Below the pieces are notes generated by a model. The model saw only the letters and a program-made list of their open reading frames with translations. It searched no databases and was not told the DNA's origin. Below, piece after piece: positions 13,215-25,500 of a stretch of 64,000 nt of DNA. Origin of the DNA: Eleginops maclovinus (lineage: Eukaryota > Chordata > Actinopteri > Perciformes > Eleginopidae). Position numbers and translations under genes: made by a program. How positions within the stretch are numbered: the stretch's first letter is position 1; each line of letters begins with the position of its first letter. The stretch is from NCBI RefSeq assembly GCF_036324505.1, contig NC_086357.1, positions 21,897,293 to 21,961,292 of the forward strand. The letters are read 5' to 3'.

Positions 13215-13247
13215 CCATCCATCCATCCATCCATCCATCCATCCATC
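13215..13247. repeat. (CATC)n tetranucleotide repeat
   Basis: About eight copies of CATC, preceded by TATCC variants at 13200-13214. It falls in the presumed polrmt 3' UTR. Confidence 0.9.
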
Positions 13248-13464
13248 AGCCCACTAGTCAGTTAATCAGGCAGGTTCACTGTGTGTTAACGCCTCCAGCA
13301 GCTCCCGTCTAGCTGTGGACGAGGAGGCAGGCAGGGCGCCGCTGGATCAATGTCCTGATGTCTGAGGGAGACAAAGCCGGTCGAGACCCGGGGGCCGTCA
13401 GCCTCCCTGCAGCACTCTGTCAATTCCACTCATCTCCCTCCGCTGGCTCGCCCTCATGAGTCTC

Positions 13465-13514
13465 TCAGCTGAAGAAATACGTTGATTCTTTCACCCGCTG
13501 CAGATCGAAGTCAC
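13465..13514 (-). CDS. polrmt: polrmt exon 21 (C-terminus and stop)
   Basis: 50 nt. It reads [16 protein letters not shown] and then TGA at 13467-13465, the expected POLRMT C-terminus. Acceptor is TCCAG|GTG. Confidence 0.95.
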
Positions 13515-16500
13515 CTGGAGAGGCAATAGGCGAGGTGTCAGAGTGGGTTTAGGTCTTCGGACAGTATTCAGAAAAAGTACAGTTGCATTAAAAACAATAC
13601 TTAAATACACTTATGCAAGCTAGGTATGCTAACAAAGCTAATTTATGCAAACATTGCCAGCATTGCATTGGTTAAAAACACTGTAAGAAACTGTTGGACT
13701 GGGACTAGGATAACAATTAATCCAAGAAATAAAGTGGCAGTATAACTGTACATTTTAAATTATGACGATGAGCTTTGTGAGGCTGGACTCAGGAACAACG
13801 TTTTTTAAGCTAAATGCTAACGTCAGCATGCTAACAGGCTCAGTGCTAACAGGCTGATTTTAAGCAAGCATAATGTTTACAATGTTCACTATCTTAAAGT
13901 TTGCATTCTAACATGTGCCAAATAGAACAAAACACAAAGTACCAAGCTGCATTCTTCATCAGAGGGAGCAGAGGAGAAGTAATTTTTTAATTGGGTCAAA
14001 CTCAATCACTTTTTTGTTTTCCTAAGCACCACATTTATAAAAACTTTAATAAACCACTTGAATTTTAATTTTAGCTCTGGATGGAGCCCTGGGCTGCACT
14101 CTGTGTGCTTTTAGCTTCTCTGTCAGCTGCCTACACCAGCAGAGTCTTCAGCCTGAATTATTGTGGAAAGGACATAAAAAGGTAAGGAATGCTAAAACTG
14201 GTGGCAAATGATGTTGAGATGAATGATTGAAACTAATAAGAGGGAGGAACTGATATAAACAGTATTTTGCTCATGATAAAAAGTTCCCAGCATGAACTCA
14301 AACTTCAATTTACTCCGGTACAGGATGACAACAACTTATATGGCTCCTACAAACTTGCAGCCTTAGCTATTATAATTAATACCAACAGAGAATATGTAGC
14401 ATTTTACTAAACCAATAAGCAGGATTCCACATAAAAGCCAGATGCAAGCTGTTAAACAAATATTGCAAGTCATCAGTGTGCTCTCTAGCCTTTTCCCCAC
14501 TGTGTTTATAGATGCTGCTGATTCATCAGCTGTCCTGCTGGATTACACACTGAGACCTGATTCACCTCAAAATCAAGTTGAGGATGCTTCATAGTGAAGA
14601 TTATAGTGGACTTAAATGCAGATCTGCCTAGTTTCATATTAGAAATTGAGCACAGTGGACATTCAGGGCCGCACACACTGACGACACCCCCCCTCAGGAG
14701 CACACCTGACTGGTCTCAGCCACATAAGCTGATTATGCAGAGGAGGGACACAATTAACAGTAATCAATTTATACAACCCAGCTGTCAGTGCCAAGCAGAC
14801 AGTAAGTGTACAGATGGAGATGGAGTGAGGGTTTACATAACAGCAAAGCCTCAGTCCACCTGACCGACAGAGCGCCAGTACCTTCCCTCTGGACAGCAAT
14901 AGACAGACTCGCAGTGGCACATGTAAAAAACCACTCATGACAAGAGCTGTGAAATTATTGGAATAAACGGCTTTTCCTGTTTGAATGAGCAGGCTGGGCT
15001 GGACAAGAATCTAAAGACAATGTGATGACTGTATAAAATATAGGGAACAGCAATTAGCGAACTAGATACAAAAACCTAATATTATAGCCATTCTCTTATT
15101 CCTGCTAACCTCAGACGGAGCTTCAGGACATACAAGTCCTCTTCAATCCAATAAGGAAAACAAATCATCCCCGTTTCTTGGTTCCCCTGAAACCACACCG
15201 CAGCCTTGGTGAGTCCAGGTGGTTAAGAGCCAGACGGCTGCACACACACTCACCTGTCTGGGGCACTTTGGCCAGCAGCATCATCAGCTTCATGTACTCC
15301 TGGTACTTCTTCTTCTTGGCCTCAGCCCTGCCAAAAAAAGAGGGGAGTTAAAAAAATGTTTAGTAACTCTGGGAAATACTATGTTTGTTTTCAAAGAGAA
15401 CTGCACTTTCTGGGTTTTCGCGGGAAGTATTAGTCGTCACTTAAGTGTAGTTTTTGGTTCTCTGACTGATTATATTCAACCTTCGCACATGCTAGTTGTT
15501 TTTGAGACCAGAGCCAGTACAGTGAGAGTATGACTTTCGGCACATCATTAGTACTTCTGAAAGGTGGCAAAACATTCCTGTTACTGTGTGAAACGAGATT
15601 AGGACACCCTCAAAAATGGCTATTTTAATATTTCACCACTCACTGTTCTGCCTGCAGGATGTTAAACTAAATGAAACTTTTTCCAATTGCTAGTACAGTA
15701 AAACCTATGAGAGGTAAAGGGAAGGAGTAAGACCAAGAGGACGGGGGCTGCTGTGGAGTAAAGGCTGTAGAAAAGGTGTCCAATTATCCAGAAGAGAGAA
15801 ACAGAATCAGATGATGAGCATAGCCTAGCCCGAGGCCAGCAAGACAGATGAATGGAGGAACAGAGAGAGGGAAAGTCATTTTGTTTCTGATGTCACAGAC
15901 AAGTGGAGGAAAGAATCTGGCATGCTAGTAGAACTTTGACAATCTTGTATCTAATCCTATAGCCCCTTATGTGTGTTCCTTTAGTATGGAATGTTTTCTA
16001 ACGTATGTACATGTGGGATGTGCATGTTCAGTGTATCGTGGCGATTGTCCATAAAAGTCCATAGAGATCCGACAGTGTTGCATAAACACAGACAGAGAGT
16101 CTGATGGCTGTAATGGTTGTTGTGTACGAACAAAAAACAGAGGAAGCACAGATTACAGATGTTGGTAACTAAGTATTAAAGAAAAACAACATGTAAACAT
16201 TCAATTATGTTTTGCTAAAACGAAGATACTCCGACAATAATAATTGGTTCCTAAATTGGAGCTGCTGAGAAAAACAAACACACTTTTTAACATCATTACC
16301 CTGATGGATAACTGGCCACAGTGTTGCTCCTGAGACTTAAAGGGACTGCATGTGTGTGTGTGTGTGTGGGGGGGGGGGCACCATCAAAAGTGTTCCAGGT
16401 GTGTAAACTCACGGGATCCCGGTGCAGTATTTCTGTACCAGGTAGTTGGACAGCTCCTGCAGGATTGGCTGGCTGTGCAGGGCGACAAACTGTTCCCGAC

Positions 16501-19500
16501 AGATCTAACAGGAGGAGGAAGTGACAGAGAGACGTTTTTTTTTTAGTTACTCTTGCCCCAAAACTTAAATCAACAAGCTCAAACAACTCTGCCTTGGCTG
16601 TGTGTCTTTGAGTAAATTAAACAATGTGAAAGAGAGAACTTTGAGCTAATAAGAAATAAGATGCAGAATGTAAAATGGAGGGTAAAGTGTAGAAATTAAT
16701 GACCTTGCTGACACATGGGAAAATAAATGCTATAATTTCTAGGGGTGGGAATCACCAGCGTCCCCACGATACGATACTAAAGCCACGATACGATAGTATT
16801 GCGATTCTACGATATGCTAAATATTGCGATACGATATATTGCGATGTGGTGCATTTCTGTATCGATTATTACCCCCACCCCTAATAACCAGTAACATAAA
16901 GAGAAAGAAACCAGCAGTAAAACAGAATGAATAACATTCCCCACATCTGTACACAAAAGCTGCCTTTCATCCACTTTAGGGTTAAATGTAAATAGTGTTC
17001 TATTTCTGAACGTATCTTCTGTGTGCGACTGTGTCTCTGTAAAAAAAAGTCAAAATTCGGAGAATTTCTGAAAAAAGTCAAAATTCCGAAAAATCCTGAA
17101 AAAAGAAAAAAATGGAATATTCAATTTTGTCCGCCGCTATCTTTCGTCACTTCGACACAGAAAATAAAGGATACATGTTTTATATTTGTCATGATTTCTG
17201 TTTGGATTGTGGCATTTTTGCAAAGATCGATAAACCATCAAAGCTTTAAAAGAAAGACATGCATAATAAAACACGAGGATGGATACACATTTTCTGTAGA
17301 GGATTTAATAAGTATTATTTATCAGGCACAAATGACTATCAAAAGAAAGAACACAAGCTCTCAGTCGTTCTGATTTATTTTCTTCCCACATGTGAACAAA
17401 TCTCCCAATGACGTCACGCAGCAGACTCCCTGCTGGGTGGTTCAGAAAAAGGGGGGATGAGGGATTAAGGGAAGATCAGTTGCCATTAAAATAAGGACTT
17501 TCTGAATGGGCTTTGGTGTTGACTAAGATATTGAATCCCCCTCCTCTGCCGCTGTGTTCAATTACCTGTGTAATGAGGAAAGCGTATACTCGCACATCGA
17601 GAGAATATGAGGGAGAATAAATGTACTGAGAGGGAAGCACTTCATTGGTTGTTATGCCTCTGAGATTGGATGAAGGCATAAAACTGGGACTGTGCTCTGG
17701 AACTACATCTACAGAGGACTGCGACTTTAATTTGATCAATTTAATGCTACGCTGTGTCTCCGTCCGGGCCTCATGACAAACTAGTTTCAGCAGGCAGAGG
17801 CCGACTGTCATTTATTCAGCACAACAGGCTCCGATGGTGCTTCCTGCACCCAACAGCTTGTAAATGTTAGTATGGACCTATTTAGTTTGTTTTTCTGGCT
17901 TCAAATAAGCTCTACCTTAGCAGAAACACTAGTGATGCTATAAAAAAGAAAGTCTGTAGGTAAAAGCACGAGACACCCAGGAGAATTGAATCACATTTGC
18001 CACCTTAAGCTTCAATTAATCAGAAAAAAACGGAGATTTATAAACTCTGAAAATGAGTGATCAGACAGGATTAAACAGCTCAGAAAGGATAATTAGAACA
18101 AATACTTGTGAAATTATCTGCACATTTAGGAGTAGAACAAAAATATGAATTTCATACCCTGTTCATGGTGTCCACAGTGATGGCGTGGGTCCAAAAACAG
18201 TCGTGAACTGAGACGAACGCCAGGCCAGCGCTAAGAGGAGAGAAGAACAAGGGGCTGAAGACAGTCTACAAGCAGGTTTACTTTAAAGGAAGAACATATG
18301 AGGAACAGTAGAGTCATTAACAATAAGAAGACTTTGAAAAAAGGTGTATTACTGCTAGACGTTCATTCAAAGCCAGCGTGAGTTGAGTTATCACACCTTT
18401 GAAGAGGCACACAGCGTATATTTATAAAGCCGTATCATACACTTAACTGAGGTGGTGATTGCATTCAAGATGAAAGGGCACATTTTCAAAGGCACTTAAG
18501 GTCAAGCATATTTTGAAAGTCAATGTCAAAAGTCAGTAAGAGGCCTATAGAAGCTGCTGTTCTACAATGTTTCTCTCTTTTTAAGGTGAGCCAGATATCC
18601 ATGCTCAATAGTACGTTAAAGGGGCCCTATTTGGGGGGTTTTCCCTTTCCTGTAGTGTGTTAGATCTTACACTGATTATTAACCAGGAAGGGGGAGCTAG
18701 TATTGTCTAAATGACTATGTTTTTTTGTGAAGCTCTATTTGTTATCACTCTGTATGAAAAGTGCTTTGACATAGGTTTCTGTGCATGTAAATGGTCTGCA
18801 AAGGCTAAAATCCAATCTTTCCCTCTAGAGGGATTTTCTCTCCCACTTACTCCCTGAAATGCCCCTTTGTTTGACATCACTATGTAACACTCACGCTTTT
18901 ATTGGCTAGCGCTCCAACACATTGCCCCTGATAGACTAAGGGGCGGGACATCTCTAAGCGGTTGACCAATCACAACAGAGCGGGCCAGCTAACCAATCAG
19001 AGCAGACTGGGCTCTGGTTTCAGACAGAGGGTGAAAAGAGGTGCTGCAGTACAGGCAGTATGAGAAACATAAAGAGCTTTTTGAACATTAAAGCATGGAG
19101 ACATGTCCCAGTAGAGACAAAAAATACAATTTTGAACCTGAAAAGGAACACAACATGTCCTCTCTAAATGATACCTGTAGCAGTGGAGCGCAGTCAGCAT
19201 CATGTGTGTGGAGTCCAGAGAGTGGATGAAGTTTGGCGGGAAGGCATTCTTCTGTTTTACTGTGTCCGGCCTCCTAAGAAGAGACAGAAAGCAAAGCACA
19301 GACACACTGTATAAAACACTCTGCTGCTTTCTACTATAAATGAGATATTTCAGCAAACTGATCCCAAGTCTGAAGTAGCCTCGCCATGAACCGTGCCGAT
19401 AATTCCCAGGGAGACAGTTAGCTATCCTATTTTGATTATTCTTTTTTAAGGCTGTGCAGTATTCGCGAGTTAGTCAGCATTGCATTTCAAACCCGTGGTC

Positions 19501-22500
19501 CCTTGAGGATGTTAATGACCATGATAAAGCAGCAGTACAGTACATTTGCATGTGAAGTAAAAGAGGGAAGCGTGCATTAAAAATCCCAAAAGCCGTTATA
19601 CAAATACAGCATTAAACTGAATTTTCGACACTCTTTAAGTTAAAGCAGTATTTATTTGCAGTATGTTGTCTTTATTTAAATTATTATTATGTGTTTTCAT
19701 TGAGTGGGAGGGTCTTATCCAACATTATGTGATGCATTTCTGAATGGAAATTGAATTTGTGGACTGATATTTCTACAAGATCAAATCATTGATATATGAT
19801 TGAACCCTTTAAAGTGGTTGTGGCTTGGCTAAGCTAACTGTCTTACTCAATGCCAAATAAGAAATATGCATGTTAACAACCAACAGTAAAATGTAGGTTG
19901 TAGTTACAGATTAAAGGTTAATGATTACTTAATTATTGGATGGATCATTGATATTTTTCATCCCCTTGGTGCTTTTCCATTTAATGTCACCCTGCTGTGA
20001 GGAGGTCTTTCTGCGTGCAATGATTTCAAACATCCTGATTTGTTTTCTGCTTTGTGACCCCCGCGGGGGACTCTGTGCTTTCTAAACAATAGTAAAAAAT
20101 AGAGCATACAAATATAGAAGCGATATAAAAGAAAAGTACAAGGTGATATAAATGCAGTGCTGCTACTACTGATTATGGAACTGGCAGTTAAAAAAAAGAG
20201 CATTCTGCCAATCTGTATCCCCCATGTTCCCATTACCCTGAGCCTGTGCCATTCAAATCCTCTGGGCTGCCGCAGACCAGAACGCCCCTCTAATGGGAAT
20301 GGAGACAGAGCAGAGAGGGGCCAAACCCAAAGCTAAAACACACTCACACACACACAATTATGCCAGAGTGCCTTCAGTTCTGCTGTTTTAGACTTGGGCT
20401 GAACAAAAACAAGATTCCTGGAGATGTATTTGAAGCTCACCGTGCGGTCTACACTTCAACAAGGCTGTGTTTTGTATTTTTCCTGTGCTTCACCCACAGA
20501 AAATATGTCACCTTTAACTTAGATAGACCTGACACACTGGAAAGCTGCACAGTCAGTTCTTTGATAGCAACTACAGCTCTTTCTAAAGTGTAACAGTTCT
20601 CCCCAAAGAGCTGATGGTTTTCTTCCTGTCGCAGATGATGAACGTTGCCATAGGGTTAAGCATTTAATGTTTTTTCACTGCAGTTTAGAAGCTTTGACAA
20701 TCACGCCTCTAAAGATGAGAGGGGTGGAGGACAAGTGAGAAAGTGAGGGCTTCAAGGCTGTCAATGCTTGTGACTGTATTTACATATTTAGACGCTGGAC
20801 ATGCTTTTTTTGGATCTTTAATTACAGTGGATGCAGCACAGTGTGGAGGGAAAAGCTGAGGAAAATCCACCATGGTGATTGTGTGAAATTTCGCTCAGAA
20901 CGTCAGTCTGTGAAACACTGATGCTTCCTCTGACAGTGAAATCTAAAGTTTCAGGCGAGACAGCCTTTCTGCGTGACATCCTGCCCTCTCTCTGCTGCCT
21001 CTTAACTTCATCTCCCCTTCAACACTCCCCTTGCTTTTTAAGGATTCGCACTGCTGGATCTGTAGAGCACTGAAGATGTCAGATTGAAGACAGCTGTCAG
21101 TCTTTGTCATCTCTGTCCTAAGCGATAGCACTCCAGTGTTGATTTCTCTCTGTGTCCTCTACTCACCTCTTTTGCTGTTCATCTTTTGAAATCTAAACAT
21201 TAGTCCAAGACCTCCCACCAATGAGAGTACATGGTCTATTAAAGTGGACGGCCACTCAGTGAATCACAGGTGCAAAAAGAACCTGTTTAACAATTGAACG
21301 TAAAATGCTTACATGGTCTTTTCATTCTATGTTTTCTGATCCACATATTGGCATGAAAAGGATGTAGCTTTTCTATCATGAATAGCTGAACTACGGTTTA
21401 AATCCTACTTAGCAAACTACACATGGACATTGTACTAGTGGTAAACTACAACTACAGAAGCTAACTTTATTTAAACAAATTTTCCAACCAACAATGTTCT
21501 CCTAAAACCTCTTTCTCATTTGGTTTCTATTTCTGGGTGTTATTGATTGTGCTGCTGACTTGGTGTATTTTTTCTTGCACAATCCCCCTTGCTAGTCTAG
21601 TAAGTGTATTTAGGCAGTATTATAATCTTTTGTATATTTTATCTATAAATTAAGCATCTGGACAAAAGAGTTTGAAGTTCTTTTAAGAACTAACTGTTCG
21701 TAAAAGACCCATCTCAACTTCTTTATCTGAAGCTGTGAACGATGCTTTCAAAGGACTTTGCAAACACTTCTGATGCCATTTCCTACTTTATGACAAATGA
21801 GTAGGCAATTAATGGAAATATCCACAGGAGACAGAGCCTTTGTGCAGCAGAAGGTCTTGAAAGTGTAAGCTAATTGCTTCCAGAGAACTCTACTTTCTAC
21901 TTCCATTCACCTCTGAAAGCTCAATGGTGATATCTTAAAGCAGTCTGAAGCTACATTTTGAAAGCTGGTGACTGCAAGCAGCTTTCAAACTCACATGAAG
22001 CTCAGACAGAACGGCCTGCAAGCACAGTTTCTCTCATCAGCTATTCTCTGTCTTTGTTGCGGGTCACTGATTTGACACTTCAGCACAAAATGTCAATGAG
22101 CACCATGAGTGAATAAAGTGGAAACATCACATCTGCTGTGGGTCAGTTAAAGGAAGACTTACTGCTTGATGTCATGGTTGATCTGGAGGTAGACATGTTG
22201 GATGGTACTCTTCAACTGGGGTCAAAACAAAGACAACAAAATGAAGGGGTTAATAATCTCAAGTCAACTTCGATGATACCAAAGGTTTGTATTTGTAAAG
22301 GTTTCAAATATATACTGATGGGTAAAGTGCATGATATTGTGTAGAGGACATTAACATACAGTGTGTGTCATGTCATCACAGTGTGGAAGGTGAGCTTAAT
22401 GAGCACAATGAAATTCATGATAAGCCAAATAAATAAAACTAAATCCCCGGTATAGTTGTCATCTAGTTAATAATTTAAAATATAGTTTTTTAAGTATTTC

Positions 22501-25500
22501 ATGACGGAAAGAACGAGAACGCGGATTCAAGTGGACCAAATGGGATTTCTCTGCAGGGTGGCTGGCATCTCCCTTAGGGATAAGGTGAGAAGTTCAGTTG
22601 AGGTGGTTCGGGCACCTAGTAAGGATGCCACCTGGGTGCCTCCCTAGGGAAGTGTTCCAGGCACGTCCAGCTGGGAAGAGACCGAGGGGTAGACCTAGGA
22701 CCAGGTGGAGGGATTATATCTCTTCGCTGGCCTGGGAGCGCCTTGCAATCCCCCAGTCAGAGCTGGTTGATGTGGCCAGGGAAAGGAAAGTTTGGGGCTC
22801 TCTGCTGGAGCTGTTACCTCCGCGACCCTGATGGATAAGCGGGAGAAGATGGGTGGATGGAAGGATGGATGGAAGTATTTTCTATTCTAAGCATACTTAC
22901 AGAAACTGCATCGTTATAAAAAATGTGTGTGCACGTAACACACAAACAGGGCAGGAGGTAGAGATGGTTAAGGTGACGCAGTTTCCCAACATACAGGAAA
23001 TAGATTGTTAAGAGAAGCAGAGCTCCAGGAAGAGAAATAAAGAACAGAAACCCTTCAGACAGAGTCATTGATAAAGTATCAAGCATATGCTACAAAATGA
23101 GACCTTACAAAAAGCAGGTGATCATCAGAGTACTTGCACTAGCACACAGCATGATATTTTCCAGTCCATGCACACTGAGAGGGCATACGGTCAAAAGTCT
23201 CCTTTTAAACACTGCTGTTTTTCTTAAGTCTATAATTATTTTACATACACTCTGAGACCAACACCAAAGCCTTCAGGTTCTGGAGAAGGGGTACTTTAAT
23301 CTCCTGAGCCTCGAGAGTCCTTGCAGTCAGTCGTGCCAAGGCATCAGTGGAAGGGCCCTCTCTTCCTGACCCTTGGAAGCAAGCCTGGGTGGGAGCGACG
23401 GGCCACCAGGAACTAGATATGACTGGCAACAGGCGGCCAACTGCTCGTCAATGTGAGCATTAGTGTGTTTACCTTGCATTCAGCACTCACTCATGCATCT
23501 TACACACTTTTCCATTTCAATTCAAAGATGTTGAAGACATTGCAATTAGTTAGATCGGTCTGCACTGTGAATAATCAAACTGCATAAGTACTGCTAGTTA
23601 CTGATCAGAGCAAGATTTACCCACAGTAATATGAATAAATAGAACATACGTTTGTCTGTTCCTAATTACTAACAGGCTCCCACATGGATACATGTGCATT
23701 CATTTCCTTTTTTGTAGGTCAAATATATTGAAATGCATCATAAACAAGCAACAAAAAGAAAGAAATGAATTCATATTAGGCAACATGGCTGCTCTGTTAC
23801 TGGAGATGAGACTGTTGGTGGGGGGTTTACATGTTCTGTGTTTCGTGGGGTGGGTAGATAAAGGCTGTAAACTAAATGTGCTGGATGGGGTCTCTGAATT
23901 AAACTGCTTTTATGTCAATAACACAAACAACTACCTTTAGATATGAGCACAGGAGACCACAGCTGCTCTGACACCCTTAGGAGTTTTTAATAAGTGTGTG
24001 TTTGGTGATAATGTCCTGCTCTTTTATTTGATCTTGCTTGCTTCTGAACACTAAGAAATCACCGGCCCTTTGAAGTGCACATCCCTCTGCAATTTGAACC
24101 ATTCCCCATTCTGCTTTGTCCTCTTTTCTAAGTCTATAATGTCCTCCTGGAAAAGCTGAAAACCAGATATTTCAAGTGTGAAGATCTCCTGAGTGCTGTA
24201 AAGGTTTTAGGATGAGTGCAATATCTTGTGGACCATAATTGGGAGGTGTTTCCACATGGTTAAAGGATTTTTTTTTTAAACTCCAGAGAGAAAAATGACA
24301 TTGTGCTGTGTCATGATTTTGGTGCATTCACTTCAGTTAGCAGTGACAATAAATGCTGTGTTGAGAATTGGGACATTACAAATGTCATTTTACCTTTATC
24401 CTCTATCAAATTAGAGCCACAATTAGAGGACTTCTGTAGCTACGTACAGCACCACTCTTTGAAAGGTCTCTAACCATCTTAAACTTGCTACACGGACATA
24501 CTAGTGTAAACTCTAGATGAGTGTATGAGGGAGAAATGTAAATGTTAGCTGTGAATTAAATAATGTCTACATATCCCAGTGAATTTGCCATGGGTGCTGT
24601 CAGATGTTATAATGCTGAGCAGCTCCAGGACGTCTATAATCTCAGCCATTCAATTAGTCTCTCAATTTCTGTGCCTTTAAATTCAACAATACCAAGACTC
24701 TACGTACAATGGAACAATATGGTAGATGAACAGTAAAGGACTCACCAAGACCCTCATAATTCACCTTGAGGCAAATAAGCAGATGTGCACCAGATTTCAT
24801 AACAATCCATACAAAAATGAACGTCATGGTGGCTCACCACAATCATTAGGATATAGGATGGATATCTTCTGTGGATATTTTACAAAAACAGAAAACTTTG
24901 GACGTGTTGGCATTGTATTGAACTACTCAGGGGACCAATAATGTCAGTAGGATTCATCCTCTTTGGATTATAGAAACCTGCATCAAATGTCATGGAAATT
25001 CATCCAAAAGTCGTTTAGATATTTCACTACCAACCAAAAGGGTCTACAACACAGGTGGGGAAGTTACGGGATTGGTGTGATGCAACCTCTGGGGACCATG
25101 AATATCTGGAGAAAGAGTGTGTCTGCAACTTTCACATGCAATATTTGTTGAGATATTTCAGTCTGGTGGACCAACCAGGTATATGACTGACCTTCCCATA
25201 CCTCAAGCCCCAGATTTCCGAGCTAGCAATAGATCTGATGAAGTATCCTTAGACAAAATATTTAACGAAAATGAATTGCTCCCGTAGGAATGTCTACGGT
25301 GGTGAAAGATGATATTTTACGTAAGTCTCTATGGAAAAAAGTGTCAGCTGAATGACTTAATGATCGGCCTCATATATAGCTGATTCTCTGCAGGTCACGT
25401 ATGCGCTGCACAGTAGTTCAGGTCGTGTTCAGAGTGACACAGGCAGTAACCCACTTTTTTCTCACACACACACACACACACCACACACACACACACAGCA

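Larger units (their letters stand above)
11886..13464 (-). other. Spacer and probable polrmt 3' untranslated region
   Basis: This lies directly downstream of the polrmt stop on the minus strand. The first 250 bp (13215-13464) are GC-richer and end at a (CATC)n run. The nearest minus-strand AATAAA is at 12681-12686, which would give a 3' UTR of about 780 bases if it is used. It contains two short CA runs (12966-12993 and 13074-13094). No coding exon was recognised. Confidence 0.4.
13515..15253 (-). other. polrmt intron 20
   Basis: It contains a diverged teleost interspersed repeat (13785-13960) and, on the opposite strand, a possible unassigned mini-exon at 14081-14181, described separately. 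The rest shows no recognisable feature. Confidence 0.7.
16505..18157 (-). other. polrmt intron 18
   Basis: It holds a small palindromic element (16740-16883) and a short tandem repeat (17036-17125). No coding sequence was seen. Confidence 0.65.

Noticed and set aside
14081..14181. Naming the mini-exon as a relaxin/insulin-like gene
   Set aside because: Only a C-G-K-D motif is shared. The second B-chain cysteine and the A-chain CC..C pattern were not found, and relaxin genes have their intron elsewhere.
22598..22831. A 77-codon Arg-rich frame that looks like a conserved protein
   Set aside because: It is the C-terminal end of a fish LINE protein, followed by the element's GATGG tail, not a host gene.
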